A DNA stretch of 64,000 bases, taken from contig OX246746.1 in NCBI GenBank assembly GCA_945910005.1, positions 23,033,092 through 23,097,091 of the forward strand, written 5' to 3'. A model generated the notes under the pieces. That model did not search any database and was not told the DNA's origin. It was given only the letters and a program-made list of their open reading frames with translations. The position numbers were made by a program, and so were the translations under genes. Below are positions 12,701-24,924 of this stretch, piece after piece. The DNA comes from Isoperla grammatica. Taxonomy: Eukaryota > Arthropoda > Insecta > Plecoptera > Perlodidae. The stretch's first letter is position 1. Each line of letters starts with the position of its first letter.

Positions 12701-13715
12701 TGACTGATAATAGAAAATATAACATGAAATGAACAAATATGGTAGGTTGACAGGTTATCACGGGATAAGGGGTGGTCAAATAGCGATGGAAGGGAGCAAA
12801 ACACAAGAAATACACAAATACAATTCAAGAAATAACTAGGAAGTTATTTAAAAAGTAATTATTAAATCTGCGTTAAAATTAAAGTTAAATAAAAGTAAGT
12901 AGAAACAGTAATTATAATTTATACACTTAACAGAACCAAAACGAGGCAGCATAGAACACCAGTGATTACATACCTGCTTATTTTCTTAGAATATCCTCAA
13001 CAGATTGTTCCATCAGTCGTAGGGATTATATGATGATTGTAGTTTATGTGCTTACCGTTATTGACAGAGACTGGCAAATAAATCCCTTATATTAGATTGA
13101 ATATGCGCAGGCTCTGCTAACAACAGTTGCTTGTATCTTTGAGTTTCCGTTCGTCCCCTGATGTCTGAACGGCACACCATTGTAATTCATAAGTGAGAAC
13201 TCTTTGGATCTCATAGAAATAGTACATATACATGAATCTTTGGTTGAGAGTGGTACAGACATCGAAAGAGGCGTATTTTGACGTATAACGTACACAACAA
13301 ACATCATGTGTACTCATCTTCGAACAAAAAAATAATTAAATGCTGTGAGAACAGAAGCACGTTGTTCTAACATACCTGAAACGACCATCATGGTACCAGT
13401 GAACGAAGCCGGGACAGTCGAAATCAATTTTAATTATCTATTCGCGTAGCGAAATTCTTCGTCAGTGTTTAATGATGGATCCTGAAGTCTTCCTTTTCTT
13501 CACTCTTTAATTGGTGTAGATGCGCCTGTTTTTGTTTGTATGTGGGCAGACTGATCACTAAATGTAGATAAACCTGAACACATACAAACAAAACCAGTCA
13601 CACGAATTCGCTCAACCTGGTTCTTCCTGATGTTTGCCTACTCAAGGACATCCTTGGCGTTGATAACACTGCTTTAAGAACTCGTTGGACCGCGAGATCC
13701 TTCGTCAGTGTTTAA
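9746..13715. repeat. large tandem duplication, 1.6-kb unit, two and a half copies
   Basis: Units start with AGCATAGAACACCAGTGATT at 9746, 11338 and 12948, so the unit is 1592 then 1610 bp. The third copy diverges at about 13715. Units 2 and 3 are almost identical. Unit 1 differs by small indels and by the length of its poly(C) run near 11040. Each full unit holds two subrepeats 244 bp apart that begin TTCGTCAGTGTTTAAT (10243/10487, 11848/12091, 13458/13701). No gene is certain inside. A minus-strand frame around 9880-10100 is kept in every unit, but two overlapping frames are equally open. Confidence 0.95.
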
Positions 13716-13932
13716 TAGATGTATAAAAATGATCGCATCCTGTAATCTTCCTTGTCTTCTTAAGTGGTGTAGATGCGCCTGTTTTTGTTGTACGTGGACA
13801 CACTTATCATCGAATATAGATAAGCGTATTTCAAGTACAAACAAAACCAGTCACAAGAATGTTGTTCAACCTTCTTCTTCAGATGTTTTAAATTTTACAC
13901 TAAAGAAACGAGATTAAAGCTCAGCTAAATCA

Positions 13933-14222
13933 GCAGTAGCTATTTTCAAGGATTTGTCAAAAGCTTTTGACCGTATAAATCACAACATATTACTAGAAAA
14001 CCAACATAATGATGACATTAGAGGTCAACTACTAAACTGGATAAAGACATATCTCCTCATCAAAACACAATATGTAGAAAAATGCTCAAGCTAGAAATAA
14101 GATTTCAGTATACTCATCAAAAGAAGAAAATATTCCACTTGGTGTAATCCGAGGATCGGTACTAGCTAAGTAACTTTTTAACATCTATGTTAAGGACATT
14201 ATAAAAACATACACCAACATTA
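13933..14222 (+). pseudogene. non-LTR retrotransposon reverse-transcriptase remnant
   Basis: The translation starts AVAIFKDLSKAFDRINHN, then reads ILLENQHNDDIRGQLLNWI. This is the palm region of LINE reverse transcriptases around the first catalytic Asp (F.DLSKAFD). About 35 codons on, after stops and a frame change, GVIRGSVLA and LFNIYVKDI match the family's GVPQGSVLGP..F.IY..D motif. The YADD box is not present. It abuts the end of the 1.6-kb tandem unit. A dead LINE fragment, probably of a CR1/Jockey-like clade. Confidence 0.8.
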
Positions 14223-14533
14223 ATTGATCGAATCCCACATATCATATACCATGGTATAATTGCATGTGTAAATTCATCTTCAGGTAAACGGATAGAACAT
14301 TTATAATGCATGCATGTGGTGCATAATTCCGGCGAGGCAGTTTTATTTATTGTTTATTTATTTATTATTTGTATTCATTACAAAAGTGAATTGAATAGGG
14401 GTTGGCAGAAAAGAGCACAGCTCCAAACACACAAGAGTGACTGCCAACCCATAATGACTGACTAAATAGTGTCGTAGAACGATAAATCAATCCACACGGT
14501 CTTGAAAACAACGTTATTAGGAAGTTTTAAATA

Positions 14534-14733
14534 NNNNNNNNNNNNNNNNNNNNNNNNNNNNNNNNNNNNNNNNNNNNNNNNNNNNNNNNNNNNNNNNNNN
14601 NNNNNNNNNNNNNNNNNNNNNNNNNNNNNNNNNNNNNNNNNNNNNNNNNNNNNNNNNNNNNNNNNNNNNNNNNNNNNNNNNNNNNNNNNNNNNNNNNNNN
14701 NNNNNNNNNNNNNNNNNNNNNNNNNNNNNNNNN
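14534..14733. other. assembly gap (200 N)
   Basis: Exactly 200 N, so probably a placeholder of unknown true length. Any frame crossing it is meaningless. The gap truncates the SINE that resumes at 14734. Confidence 0.99.
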
Positions 14734-15025
14734 ACTCATGTCAAAAAGTATCAAGGGGACCACCAGCTTTACGTCCCATCCGAAAGGACGGTGTAACTTG
14801 GACCAGTTCATATAGGTTCCTCCACTAACCTGGACTGCCGAGCAGTTGACGAGAAGAACGAAGCTTTTACACAAGCTTTCGAACCCTCCAATCTGCTCTA
14901 ACCAACGGTAACTAGTGTTTCAGAGGAGAGTGGTCAACCCATCCACCTCCTGACCTAGCCCGAGGTCGCTTAACTTCGGTTTTCGTAAGGGAAACCGGCT
15001 AAGCGACCGCGGATGCCAAATAGTA
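14734..15025 (-). repeat. 5S rRNA-derived SINE (copy 1, cut by the gap)
   Basis: The minus strand contains ACCGAAGTTAAGCGACCTCG and GGTGGATGGGTTGACCACTC. These resemble the internal promoter of eukaryotic 5S rRNA (A box GAAGTTAAGC and C box GGATGGGTGACC). A unique tail follows, with GGATGGGACGTAAAGC. The same layout and tail occur at 19640-19945. No complete 5S fold can be made. Confidence 0.65.
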
Positions 15026-15179
15026 GGTTCGAACACTGACTTGAGCACCTCTACTCCATGGAATGCTGCTTGCAATGAGGATGATTATTCTTGTAGCTTT
15101 TTATTGTCTCTATTGTTGCAATAATGCTATTCGAGACGATGAGGGGTGATAGATGAAGATGATGCAAGGACAACAAAAA

Positions 15180-15305
15180 ACCTATTGCCATGTGCAGGAT
15201 TCGAACCCACGTTGTGTCCCCCCTCTCATTACTGAAGCCTAGATGCGCCACATTTAACCCCCCCCCCCCCCTCCCCCCATTAGTGAAGCCTAGATTCGCC
15301 ACTGG
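15180..15305 (-). repeat. tRNA-derived SINE remnant with partial internal duplication
   Basis: The minus strand carries CACGTGGGTTCGAATCCTGC, a canonical B box, and TGGCGCATCTAGGCTTCAGT. This last word is repeated about 50 bp away, across a poly(C) run at about 15259-15278. From 15305 to 16125 I see no gene, only further C/G homopolymers at about 15770-15785 and 15961-16000. Confidence 0.45.
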
Positions 15306-16125
15306 AAGGAAGTTGTGTTCGAATCATGTCCCACAAATTGCGCTTGCAGAGAATGTCTTATCAGCATCAGCAGAAGAGAAGGTTGCCCGGGCCGCCTGCC
15401 TAGCTATTTCCCATGATACAATGATATTACTGTGTGGGCCATGGCTATTTCCCAGGAACTCTCAGGCCTGGGATGTATTGCTGTGTCTATGTATTGAATG
15501 CCACGATAATGAAGCTGTGATCGGCATCATACCGGAGCCGCGGGTGACTTACATCTGTTCATACCGGAAACACCTACCCAGGCTACAAGAATTCCGACTC
15601 AGACGATGAAGACTAAAGTGTTTAGTGTATACATGTCGAGTTTTCTTAAGTCGTAGAGATTAAATGAAAACAATTTAGGAAATATTAGAAGAACGGAAGA
15701 AACGAGGAAAATGGAAAGCTGCGCACGCAAGGGGGGATGGGGGCTTTAGGGCTAAAGGCTGTAGCCTACTCCCCCCCCCCCCCCCAGAAGTTTACAAGGT
15801 TTACCCTACATGTACAACATTATAATATTTTTATACCGACAGCAAAATAATTTTCATACTTTTCCGCATACGGCGGCTGGTCTCTATCCCAGACGTATAA
15901 GTACCCGTCAACTTAGCGTAGATGGTTTAATTATTATAAATCTTTGATCGGACTATCGTGCGGGGGGGGGGGAGGGGGGTCTAAAGCATCCCCCCCCCCC
16001 GTGTATCCGTGACTGGTGAGGGGGGTCCGCGTGTTCGAAGCAATCCTGACTGAAGGTGCAGGTCTCCTCAGTCATCACGACTTAGCCACAGCCGTCCCGA
16101 ACATTCCCTGCAACTATATAGTTGC

Positions 16126-16419
16126 CCCAACGAAAGTATTCTGATGCTTACGACACAGCTGAGTCCAAGGTGAAACTTAATTTTCTACTTCGCTAATTCC
16201 TACATCTAATCTACACAGGTGTATTGGAAATAATTTAAGACCTTCTGTTGGTTACCTGTAATGGTGGGTGTGGCCAAACCGCCTGTGCACTCCACTTAGC
16301 CGTGCATTTACGAATGTGTGAAGGAACGCCAGGTATCTGTTGATTTTCTTTCAATTGGCGCGGTTGAAAGGGGCCAGTAGACAATGACCTGAGATCGGTA
16401 TGCGAATACTTTCGTTGGG
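16126..16419. mobile_element. MITE with CCCAACGAAAGTATTC ends (copy 1)
   Basis: The left end CCCAACGAAAGTATTC (16126-16141) is the exact inverse of the right end GAATACTTTCGTTGGG (16404-16419). Inside are shared words such as GATGCTTACGACACAGC and GGTGGGTGTGGCCAAACCGC. They recur in the longer copy at 23629-24303. No coding capacity. Confidence 0.75.
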
Positions 16420-16964
16420 ACTAGTATACCACTACTACCCTTATATACTGGCGACGCCGTAAGAAGTAAGGTGTCCCCTAAAATTCTGAGAAGAGACAGA
16501 CGCTTCCACGGTATTCAACTCGAGATTGCCCGATAGCTATGCATTGTTATTGTCCACTGTATTGACTGCACCAACCGTGGATGGAATGTACCCCACCACG
16601 TCTGACAACATGCGGGCGATATAATCACTACAATACCTGAGCTAGGAGAACGGGATGCATCCAGATATAGGTTGTATAGTTGTCACACGCGTCACTTCCC
16701 TATTACATAATCCGTGACGACAACACCTTACAAGTTAACGCGTCGGGACTATAGAAGCTTTGCTAATGAGTTGAAGAGGGCAATAGTATTCCTAATTATA
16801 ATATTGTTTCGACTGTATAAGTCCTTGCTGTACGGTGCATCAGCTGACAGCTCTGTACCTGGTATGCCCCTCTTGGCTTCAGGATACTAACTATAGGTTT
16901 ATTAGGGTAATGAGAGCTGGACCCAATCCATACATGTGTCGTATGATTAAGGAAACTTCGGATC

Positions 16965-17035
16965 CTACTTTCAGTCAGTATTGCCGGTTGCCGGAATCGA
17001 ACCGGCAACCTCAGTACATTTCCCTGTAAGCACTA
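16965..17035 (-). repeat. tRNA-derived SINE fragment
   Basis: The minus strand contains GAGGTTGCCGGTTCGATTCC, a B box in the same setting as the SINE at 23205-23370. Confidence 0.45.
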
Positions 17036-17084
17036 GGTATAGGAAGACAAGGATGAAAACAAACGCATACCTTGGGTTGATTGA

Positions 17085-17460
17085 TTGATTAATGGGGCTT
17101 AACATCTCATATTTGTGCAACAATGGCTAATCGAGACGCTGAGCGGATGACAATGATGATGACTGATGAGGAAGATGATGAAGAATAAAGCCACATCCGA
17201 ATCATATCCATTGTACGTCGCGTGGGTCGTCATACGGGAGTCCAGCAAGGGAGGGCAGGGCCAAGTGGGAAGAGAAATATTCAGTGGGACAGTGGGAGGG
17301 AAGGGACAGGGTCTCTTTTCATCGCCTCTTACGACTAGCACAGTCACTCTGGGCCTATTTAACCCCGGGCGGAGACGGGTCTCCTTTCGTCGCATCTTAT
17401 ACGACTAGCAGAGTCACTTTGGGACTATTCTTCCCCGGGCCCAGACGAGCGCATACCTCG
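17085..17460 (+). repeat. dispersed repeat with 68-bp internal units (copy 2)
   Basis: It starts near TTAATGGGGCTTAACATCTC and contains AGTCCAGCAAGGGAGGGCAG. It ends in two units of the type GTCTCCTTTCGTCGC...TACGACTAGCAGAGTCAC. The units match those at 33796-34010 and, inverted, those at 7478-7620. Non-coding. Confidence 0.65.
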
Positions 17461-18600
17461 GGAGTTTGTGGATTCAATAGATGATTTTCCAAATTGGTCT
17501 AGGACCCTTAGACGGAGTTAATTTCGTTCTTTATCTCGTAAATGCCAACAATGTACAACAATAGTTTTCAAATTTTATGTCAAGGTGTATTTGTTATTGT
17601 TGTGCATTGTTGTAGTTTGTATGGTACGAAAGTACTGCACGCCAGACGCTCGGAGTGGTACTCTGGCCGCACGACTAAAGGTCAATCAAGGTCAAGGTTG
17701 ATCAGGATCAATTTTGATAATCATTAATTCTTCAAAATAGTAATCCTAGGGTCCTTAGAAATAACGGGAATGCTCAATGTTGAGATTGAGATATAAACAT
17801 CAATCCTACTACACCAAAGCAGGAAACCTGTTGCTCAGGGGTTATACTACCCCTAGTTGCGCAAATTACACAGGGGGGGGGGGGGGGCAGGTAGGACTGG
17901 CCAACTTTTGGTCGCATGCTCGCTCCCTTCCCTTCCTCCCTTAAATCTTAGATCACGGAAATACAGATTTTTATTTACTTATTGTTAACAAAATGGAAAA
18001 AGGAAATCCAAAATATTGCATAAATAAATGTATTTCAAGTGGTAATAATACAGTGGTTTTCTCTTGTAGAAACATTCTGGTAGGTATTATTTATAGAAAG
18101 GCATGTGATGGGTATATTAGTACTAGGGAGATGGGGGCATCTAAAATGAGCACTAGCCGGTATATTAACCTTGGACTCATGCACTCATTTTCTATGGAAC
18201 TTCCCCAGACTTTCTGTTCCGTTCCTCGATATCGGACATGACCAAGCAAATAATAACAGGCGACGCTAGACTGGCTACCAGACACCGCTACTGCGCCTTC
18301 GTCTTACCGCCTTGCCTTCGGTCTCACTCGGATGAAATTTGAGCGACATTTCGTTCGGCTCTCGGTATAACGGCTCGGAAAATGTAGTGGCGGAGAGTTT
18401 TGAAACTTGAGTAGTCTCGCGAGAAGGAGGGCGGAGCCAAAGACTGACGCGTGCTGCAACGTGTGATAATTGTTTATTCATTGCGTCATTTTTTAAAACA
18501 TGCTACTTTCCATTTTGAGCGGAGTATACGAAAATCGCAACCGGCCCAAGTTACCTACAAATACAACCGACCGCTTGGTGTCCCGGCTTTCGAGATTCGT
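17461..18600. other. intergenic, no gene recognised
   Basis: Several short open frames but none with an ATG, splice context and a recognisable product. A poly(G) run lies at about 17872-17887. Confidence 0.4.
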
Positions 18601-18609
18601 GTCAACCTT

Positions 18610-18611
<2 letters not shown>

Positions 18612-18692
<81 letters not shown>
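18612..18692. repeat. (ATC)n microsatellite
   Basis: About 27 perfect ATC trinucleotides, ending ATGATCATCACC. On one strand it gives a poly-Asp and on the other a poly-Ser or poly-Ile frame. Both are artefacts. Confidence 0.95.
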
Positions 18693-18817
18693 GATCATCA
18701 CCAATCACCAATCACCATCATTATTAATTGTAGGCCCAAGGAAGATAATGAATGGTGCAGACAGTTTTCTCGACGGGGGGATAATGTGGTCCCAAAAGTA
18801 TTTATTCATACCACCAC

Positions 18818-18966
18818 CCCCCCCCCCCCCCTCCCCCAACCCCCCCCCCCCCCCAATTCAACCACTGGATTATTTGTTGTAGACTCTAAGAAGACAACGC
18901 CAAGAGCTAGACTTGCGAGGAGGACTCTGGGTGTGTTGACATCTCATTGCCCCCCCCCCCCCCCCC
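18818..18966. repeat. cluster of poly(C) tracts
   Basis: Three C-runs, at about 18818-18832, 18842-18854 and 18950-18966, lie within 150 bp. A tRNA-like B box (GGGTTCGATTCCC) follows at about 19074. Confidence 0.8.
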
Positions 18967-19639
18967 GTAAAAACCTTGCACGCTTATTGTGATACAAATA
19001 TTTTCAAAAACTCTAGTGCACAACGATGTGCGCAAACAAGATTTACCATGGATCGCTGATTCGGGAGTTTCCGGGTTCGATTCCCGCCGCCGACTAAATG
19101 AAGTACTTTCCCGTGTTTTTGTTTAGTCCAATTCACAAAGAACATCACTACTTTATATAAACATAAAGATTATTTTCAACGATCATACTACCACAATAGG
19201 ATACAGGACTTAGTAGGACCACATTAGCCAGCCAATTACCTTTCCTTGCGGTATTGGATACGAGCCGGGGGGCAGAGGAATTATTAAAATAAAATAAACT
19301 CATGGTAGGCCTAATTAAAAATTAGTATTTTCTGTACTGTGCTCAAGATATACTTGCCAGGATCCTGACAAAAATCTCACTAGGATCTACTCCTCCACCC
19401 CCATCCCTCCCCCAATTAATTACAGAACCCAGCGTTTTGTGATAAATGTACATACAGCAGCGGTTCTCAACAACTCGAGCGTACCAACAGTTTACCATTG
19501 GTCAATGAAATAAAACTTCATACATGATTTACTTTACTTTATTATTAAGGCCAGTGTAGGGCACAATGCCCTCTTTAGCCTGATGTGTGATGATTGGTGA
19601 ATGATAATGAGGAAGAGAGGAGGGGAAGTCTGGTACCGG

Positions 19640-19945
19640 CACGTTGCCTACTCCTGTAGAAAAGTACCAAGGGGACCATCGGCTTTACGTCCCATCCGAA
19701 AGGACGGTGTAACTTTGACCAGTCATATAAGTTCCTCCACTAACCTGGACTGCCGAGCAGTTGACGAGAAGAACGAAGCTTTTACACAAGCTTTCGAACC
19801 CTCCAAATCCAATCCGCACTAACCAACGGTAACTAGTGTTTCAGACGAGAGTGGTCACCCATCCACCTCCTGACCTAGCCCGAGGTTGCTTAACTTCGGT
19901 GTTCGTATGGGAACCGCGAACCGGCAAAGCGACCGCGGATAAAAA
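19640..19945 (-). repeat. 5S rRNA-derived SINE (copy 2)
   Basis: On the minus strand the head reads GGTTCCCATACGAACACCG, then AAGTTAAGCAACCTCGGGC, then GGTGGATGGGTGACCACTC. This is a close match to the 5S rRNA internal promoter elements. The body continues through GAAAGCTTGTGTAAAAGC to GGATGGGACGTAAAGCCGA. It is full enough to define the family. The likely class is SINE3-like (RNA polymerase III, 5S type). The LINE partner is not identified. Confidence 0.7.
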
Positions 19946-20359
19946 GTGGACTTTCATACATAGTAATTCACACAGTGCAGAGCCTACCTGGCCAGTCAAC
20001 TCACCCTTAGATGAAACTTACAACTTTCTCGTTTCCGCAAATTCATTGTTCTGCTGTCTGACCTTGAGACAATATTATTATGACGATGGTCACTTGCGGT
20101 GATGATTCTCGCTACTTCACCTTCCTATCAGGGTGCGAATTGATGGGGGGATGGGGGGATATCCCCCCCCCTCTGGTATTTCATCCCTAGCTCTGTTTTA
20201 CTGAAAGGTATCCCTGCCAGGGATGGCTAAATCCCCACCTCTGAATACTCATCTCATCTTATATCGTATCAAGTGACTTTATCTAAAGTAACGTTAATAA
20301 ATAATGTATCAAATTAGATACGTATTCGTAGCCACGAAGTGTGAACCAAACCAATAGAC

Positions 20360-20475
20360 TCTCAGATCGCTTCTAAGGCCATTTCGAGGGCAATGATACC
20401 CCCAAAAATTGTTCGCCTCCGGCGGCTGGGGCTTTGCCCCAGACCCCTTCCTACCCACGCAGATACTATGCACTT
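20360..20475 (-). mobile_element. internal fragment related to the hAT at 39867-40667
   Basis: CAGATCGCTTCTAAGGCCAT and CCGGCGGCTGGGGCTTTGCC occur inverted inside the element at about 39905-40025. It has no intact ends. Confidence 0.55.
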
Positions 20476-20574
20476 TGGCATCCCCCCTCTGCCAAGCCGT
20501 CAACTCGCTCACTGCTCCCTATTACTCCAATCATGTATGTGGTGATGGATGGAGATGAAGGACAGTTACAAAAT

Positions 20575-20665
20575 AACATGCATTACGCAGGATTCGAACC
20601 CACGTCCCTGCGTGGCATTCCCTAAAAACCTGACCCCCAACAGTACGAGCCACTGCGGACGGCAG
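20575..20665 (-). repeat. tRNA-derived SINE fragment
   Basis: The minus strand has CGCAGTGGCTCGTACTGTTG (A-box side) and GACGTGGGTTCGAATCCTGC (B box). From here to 23200 I see no gene. One minus-strand frame at 21022-21288 begins with ATG and has a hydrophobic stretch, but part of it matches a repeat also found at 59155. Confidence 0.45.
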
Positions 20666-23204
20666 ACTCACTGGTAACACAGCCGGCAGTAATAATTACA
20701 ATAAAACCTGGAATAAAACAAAAATAAGCACGCAACACACTTGTCACTCTGGTGTACACTTACTTTTAAATAAGATGTGCTGATTGATCTAGCGTAACAA
20801 GCTCCACGACTGTAGACCAATAATTGGTCTGAAAACTAAAAACTGAAAAATAATTGGTCTAAAAACTGTGATAATTATTATCACAGGTTTTTTTTGTACT
20901 CACGTCACTGAATCACTAATTTATCTCTTCATTCGTCACACGTAAATATCACCGCAATTATAATCACAATTCACCGTATATTACGTTGATCTAAACTGAT
21001 TTTATCTAACGAAAATATTTCTTATCTTAAAATCTCGTTTAAAACTGATTTTACCACACGTAAATCTTTGCTTCCTTTATTTCTTTTTAAAATGATTTTA
21101 CCACACGCAAATAGGTCTGCTTTCTTTCTTAACATTTCGTTTTTGAAACATACGTAAAAAACGATAAGAAAAACAAGAAAAGCCCAGCCAATCACTGATA
21201 GTAACACTGATCTGACCATGGACTTATAATAGTCAATGATCTGACAACCACCGCACCGTACAAAACTGACCATGTTTCGATACATCATTTAGAGGAGGAC
21301 TAGATTTTAGATTCTGGAACCGAAAAACTAAAACAATAATAATAGCAACGACGGTACGGTTCAGTTCCCGAAGAAATCCGAACCTCTCCCGATGAGGTCC
21401 GAACCCAAACGAGGGGGGGGAGCGAGGATCGTAACCCAGCCCGTGCCCCCTTGCCCCTATCCGATCCCCTTCACACCCAGCCGTGAAAGAGAGGGATTTA
21501 GCAGACTGAATAGTTGACATTTCGACGGCACTTGCAGCGTTTTTTCTACAATCGGTACCATGTGGTATCTGTCATCTAAACACTGAAACATCCCAGTCAA
21601 CCACCTCGAATTGTACAGTGCATAGTTCGAATTGGGGGGGATGCGGAGGCGAGGCGGGGGCGAGGCGGAAGAATACCATTGTTGGTTTAATGTTCCCCCT
21701 GTAAAGAAATACGTAATTGTGACCATTCCTCTAAAGACAACTTCACCATTCCCTTCCATACAATTAGCTACTTGTCATTTACCGTCAAAATATGGAAACA
21801 CATAATGAAGAAAAAATCACATTAGGTAATAGACTCATTTTAAACTTAAGGTTCGAAGAACTTTTATTTATTTTATTGTTTTATTTTTGTTTATTGTTTT
21901 ATTGTTTTTATTGTTTTGTATTGTTTTATTGTTATTGCATTGGGCGCCTGTACGGCGCCCCGTATTCCAAATGCAGATAAAGTTGACCTTGGGAGAGCAC
22001 GTTAGCTTTTACACGTTTTATCAACAAAGATGAAATTGGACTTTTCAGAAATGGTTCACGGCCAGTGACCCCCAGTTGTAACAATACATTTATCTCATCT
22101 TCCCCCCCCCCCCCCCCCCCATTTTTGAGCCCCCTTTCTTCTCCCCGGGATAGCTTGCAGTATCTGCTTGCGCCCGCCGTAATAAATTAAAGCATAATAG
22201 GTATGCATGCGTATACACCTGAGTGTCTCAATTGTGAGGCGGGAGGCAAATACACATGCGTCATCTGTAGACTGATTTTAGTTTCCCATCTATAGATATC
22301 ACCTGGTCTAGTTGTCTGGGCACAATATTCATGGGGTCCGTACACCCCCCCCCGCCCCCCGTACCCCCCAATGATGGAGTATGATACGCATTACGCATAT
22401 GTATCTTCTTGCGTGTAAATCTTGACTGATTGACTACAAAAAAATACTTTAGTACACAAACGCACATGAAATTGTCATCGGAATTAGTCATAGACAGCAT
22501 TGAGGTCTAGAGCCACGTTGAACTAGATCGCATTCCTTAGACATAATGTTATAGTCCAATAAGTATATTATGGCGCCATAAAGATGTAAATGTTGATAAA
22601 TGAATTATTCGTGATTTCTTAAATGTGTGTAAAAATCTATAAATACAAATTTGTATCGTCGCTAAGCGTGGTTGAACAAGTAAGTAAATCGTTGGGAGAC
22701 GGAAGAATTGCATAATGTGTGTGTGGCTGGAGGTTATATTATTTGGTGGTATTTTCCCACACTCGACTGATCGAAACTTGAAGGTTTGTTTGCGTTGACT
22801 CTGTGACAGGAGTTGAGTTACTGTACCGAGAGAGTGGAGAGCCCATGCTTGATAGTCTCTGGTTCCCGGACCCGATGTAAGTTATTGCCAAAGTCCCACA
22901 CGTGGCATATGAATAGGGTAGACACTAGCCAGGGCAACTGACAGGGGCCCGCCAAGGGAGGCACCATTATCTTATCTATTTATTTTTTTACTAAACAATC
23001 ATTGTACTGAGCATCATTTTTTTCAAAAATCTAAGGAAGATCTAGACATTCCTTTTTTTGATATTTCTTTAAATTGGTGCCCGATATATAATAATTAATT
23101 TTTTTTCGTAGGAATACCCGTTATATGGTGCACACCAGCTTTACCTGATGTGTCCCTCTTCAGGTGACTAACTAGGACATTAGGGTGTTTGGATATCTGG
23201 GGAG

Positions 23205-23370
23205 GAATGTCCGAGGGCTATTGGTAGGACTCAATCCCAGCATTTGCCTTTACGACTGAGGAAAACCTCGGAAAAAACCTTCAGTCAGGACTGCCGGTGG
23301 CCGGAATCGAACCGGCGACCTCCCGAATTAGAGTCTTGCGTCTTACCACTGAGCCACCTCTATCGGTGCC
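23205..23370 (-). repeat. tRNA-derived SINE, best-preserved copy
   Basis: The minus strand reads GAGGTGGCTCAGTGGTAAGA (A box TGGCTCAGTGG) and, 40 bases on, GTCGCCGGTTCGATTCCGGC (B box GGTTCGATTCC). The tail words CCGAGGTTTTCCTC and AATGCTGGGATTGAGTCC follow. The 5' and 3' ends of the tRNA-like part do not pair, so this is a SINE head and not a functional tRNA. Related copies lie at 700-960, 16965-17035 and 23530-23628. Confidence 0.65.
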
Positions 23371-23628
23371 CGGTATATTGTTGTTATTATTTATTTGGTA
23401 TTGTTTTGTTTGTAGTAATAAAAACTTGCCAATCTATAGCGGTTTTCATATAAGTAGGTATTGTGATGTTTGGAGTATTTCAATGTATAAGGGTTGTCAA
23501 TATTATAATATATGCCTATGACTTTATATTCCAGCATTGTGAGTGAAGAAAACCTCGGAAAAACTCTTCAGTCAGGATTGCTGGGAGCTGCTATCGAACC
23601 GGTGACCTGCCGAATGCGCTGCCTTCCG

Positions 23629-24303
23629 AACGTAAGTAGGTATTCTGATGCTTACGACACAGCCGAGTCCAAGGTGATAACTTAATTATCTACTTCGCTC
23701 ATTCCTACCATCTAACTAAACAGGTATATTGGGGATAATTTAAGACCTTCCGTTGGTTACCTGTAACGGTGGGTGTGGCCAAACCGCCTGTCCACTCGAC
23801 TAAGCCGAACCGTGCATTTACAGTGGGTCCGTGCCTTAGTTACGAACAAGAAAATCACTAATCAGTCGATCTTTCGTCGATTTAGGCATTTGCATTTCAC
23901 AAATGATGTACACCCCCACTACCTGGCTAGCACATACATGGGACAAAATCCCCGAATTCATTACCGGAAGCCCTGACAGAAGTTCAACCATTTCTTGTAA
24001 ACCCAACATCTAGTCAAATAATAGGCGTCAACACAACAATCAAACGATTTTATTTGATTACTTTTTGGCGGTTCGGACCCAACAAATTCAAGGAAACTGC
24101 GATTGCACTCGGGGTGTACAAACAACTTATTATCATTGCAGTGAAACAAATGCCCTGCGGCGTTCTCAGCTTTGCCTCGGACAAAGTTTACAAGTGTGTG
24201 TGTGATAGAACGCCAGGTATATTGTTGATTTTCGTTTAATTGGCGCGGTTGAAAGGAGCAATATACAATTACCTGAGATCGGTATGCGAATACTTTCGTT
24301 GGG
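23629..24303. mobile_element. MITE family copy 2 (longer), nested in a SINE
   Basis: It shares TATTCTGATGCTTACGACAC and GGTGGGTGTGGCCAAACCGC with the 16126-16419 copy. It ends in the same GCGAATACTTTCGTTGGG at about 24286-24303. The left flank is a SINE head (CTATCGAACCGGTGACCTGC) and the right flank begins ACTAGTATAGCACTGAGCCA, which continues that SINE. The insertion therefore split a SINE. The internal 350 bp absent from copy 1 has no gene. Confidence 0.65.
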
Positions 24304-24924
24304 ACTAGTATAGCACTGAGCCACTTCCATCGCTTATGCTATAGTTATTTTGTCTATGTCCATGATTCTCCGTAATAGTAGTAGAATTCAATTTATGTTG
24401 TAATTAGCCAATACAAATTCTTTGTTAATTCAATGACGCCGAAAACATCATTTTAATTTAGTAGCTATAGTGAATTTAAAAATTATAGCGATACCCCATT
24501 TGGAATCCTTAGTGCTATCTATAAAATAAGTAGTTTTCATGCTGCGAAATATTACGATAATTATTATTCAGTGGGTCGCGGAGAGCTAAGACGTTTTCCG
24601 GTATAAACATTGCTTGATGCAAACCTGGCTTGGGTAATGGGTATAGATGTGGCTGGATTTCGACGAGTTGTTTGTAATAACCATTCCTATTGTAAACATT
24701 TTAGGAAACTAGAGTTGACTGGAGCACTGCACGTGCTCGCTCTTAGTGATAGAAATGTCCTAAGACGAAACTGGAAACATATATTCGTTGACTCGTGATG
24801 GAGTAAATATATTCGTCTATAAATTATATTCGTGTATACATTCAGTAAATCCATAAACACATCACTTGGTACTGGAAGATGAGGTATGACATAGGTATCA
24901 AAAAGCACTGATGGAGGGCACTCA

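Noticed and set aside
14502..14874. Frames spanning the N gap
   Set aside because: Unknown bases make the translation meaningless, and the flanking part is a SINE.
15190..15609. 139-codon plus-strand frame
   Set aside because: It starts within a tRNA-like SINE, crosses a poly(C) run and its first codon is not ATG.
18493..18882. Open frames with poly-Ile, poly-Asp and poly-Ser
   Set aside because: They are the (ATC)n microsatellite and neighbouring poly(C) translated.
21022..21288. ATG-led minus-strand frame with one hydrophobic segment
   Set aside because: Part of it matches a repeat at 59155, and the rest has no recognisable domain or splice sites.
23301..23370. Functional tRNA gene on the minus strand
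   Set aside because: Good A and B boxes, but the ends do not pair and the same unit is dispersed with a shared tail, which defines a SINE.
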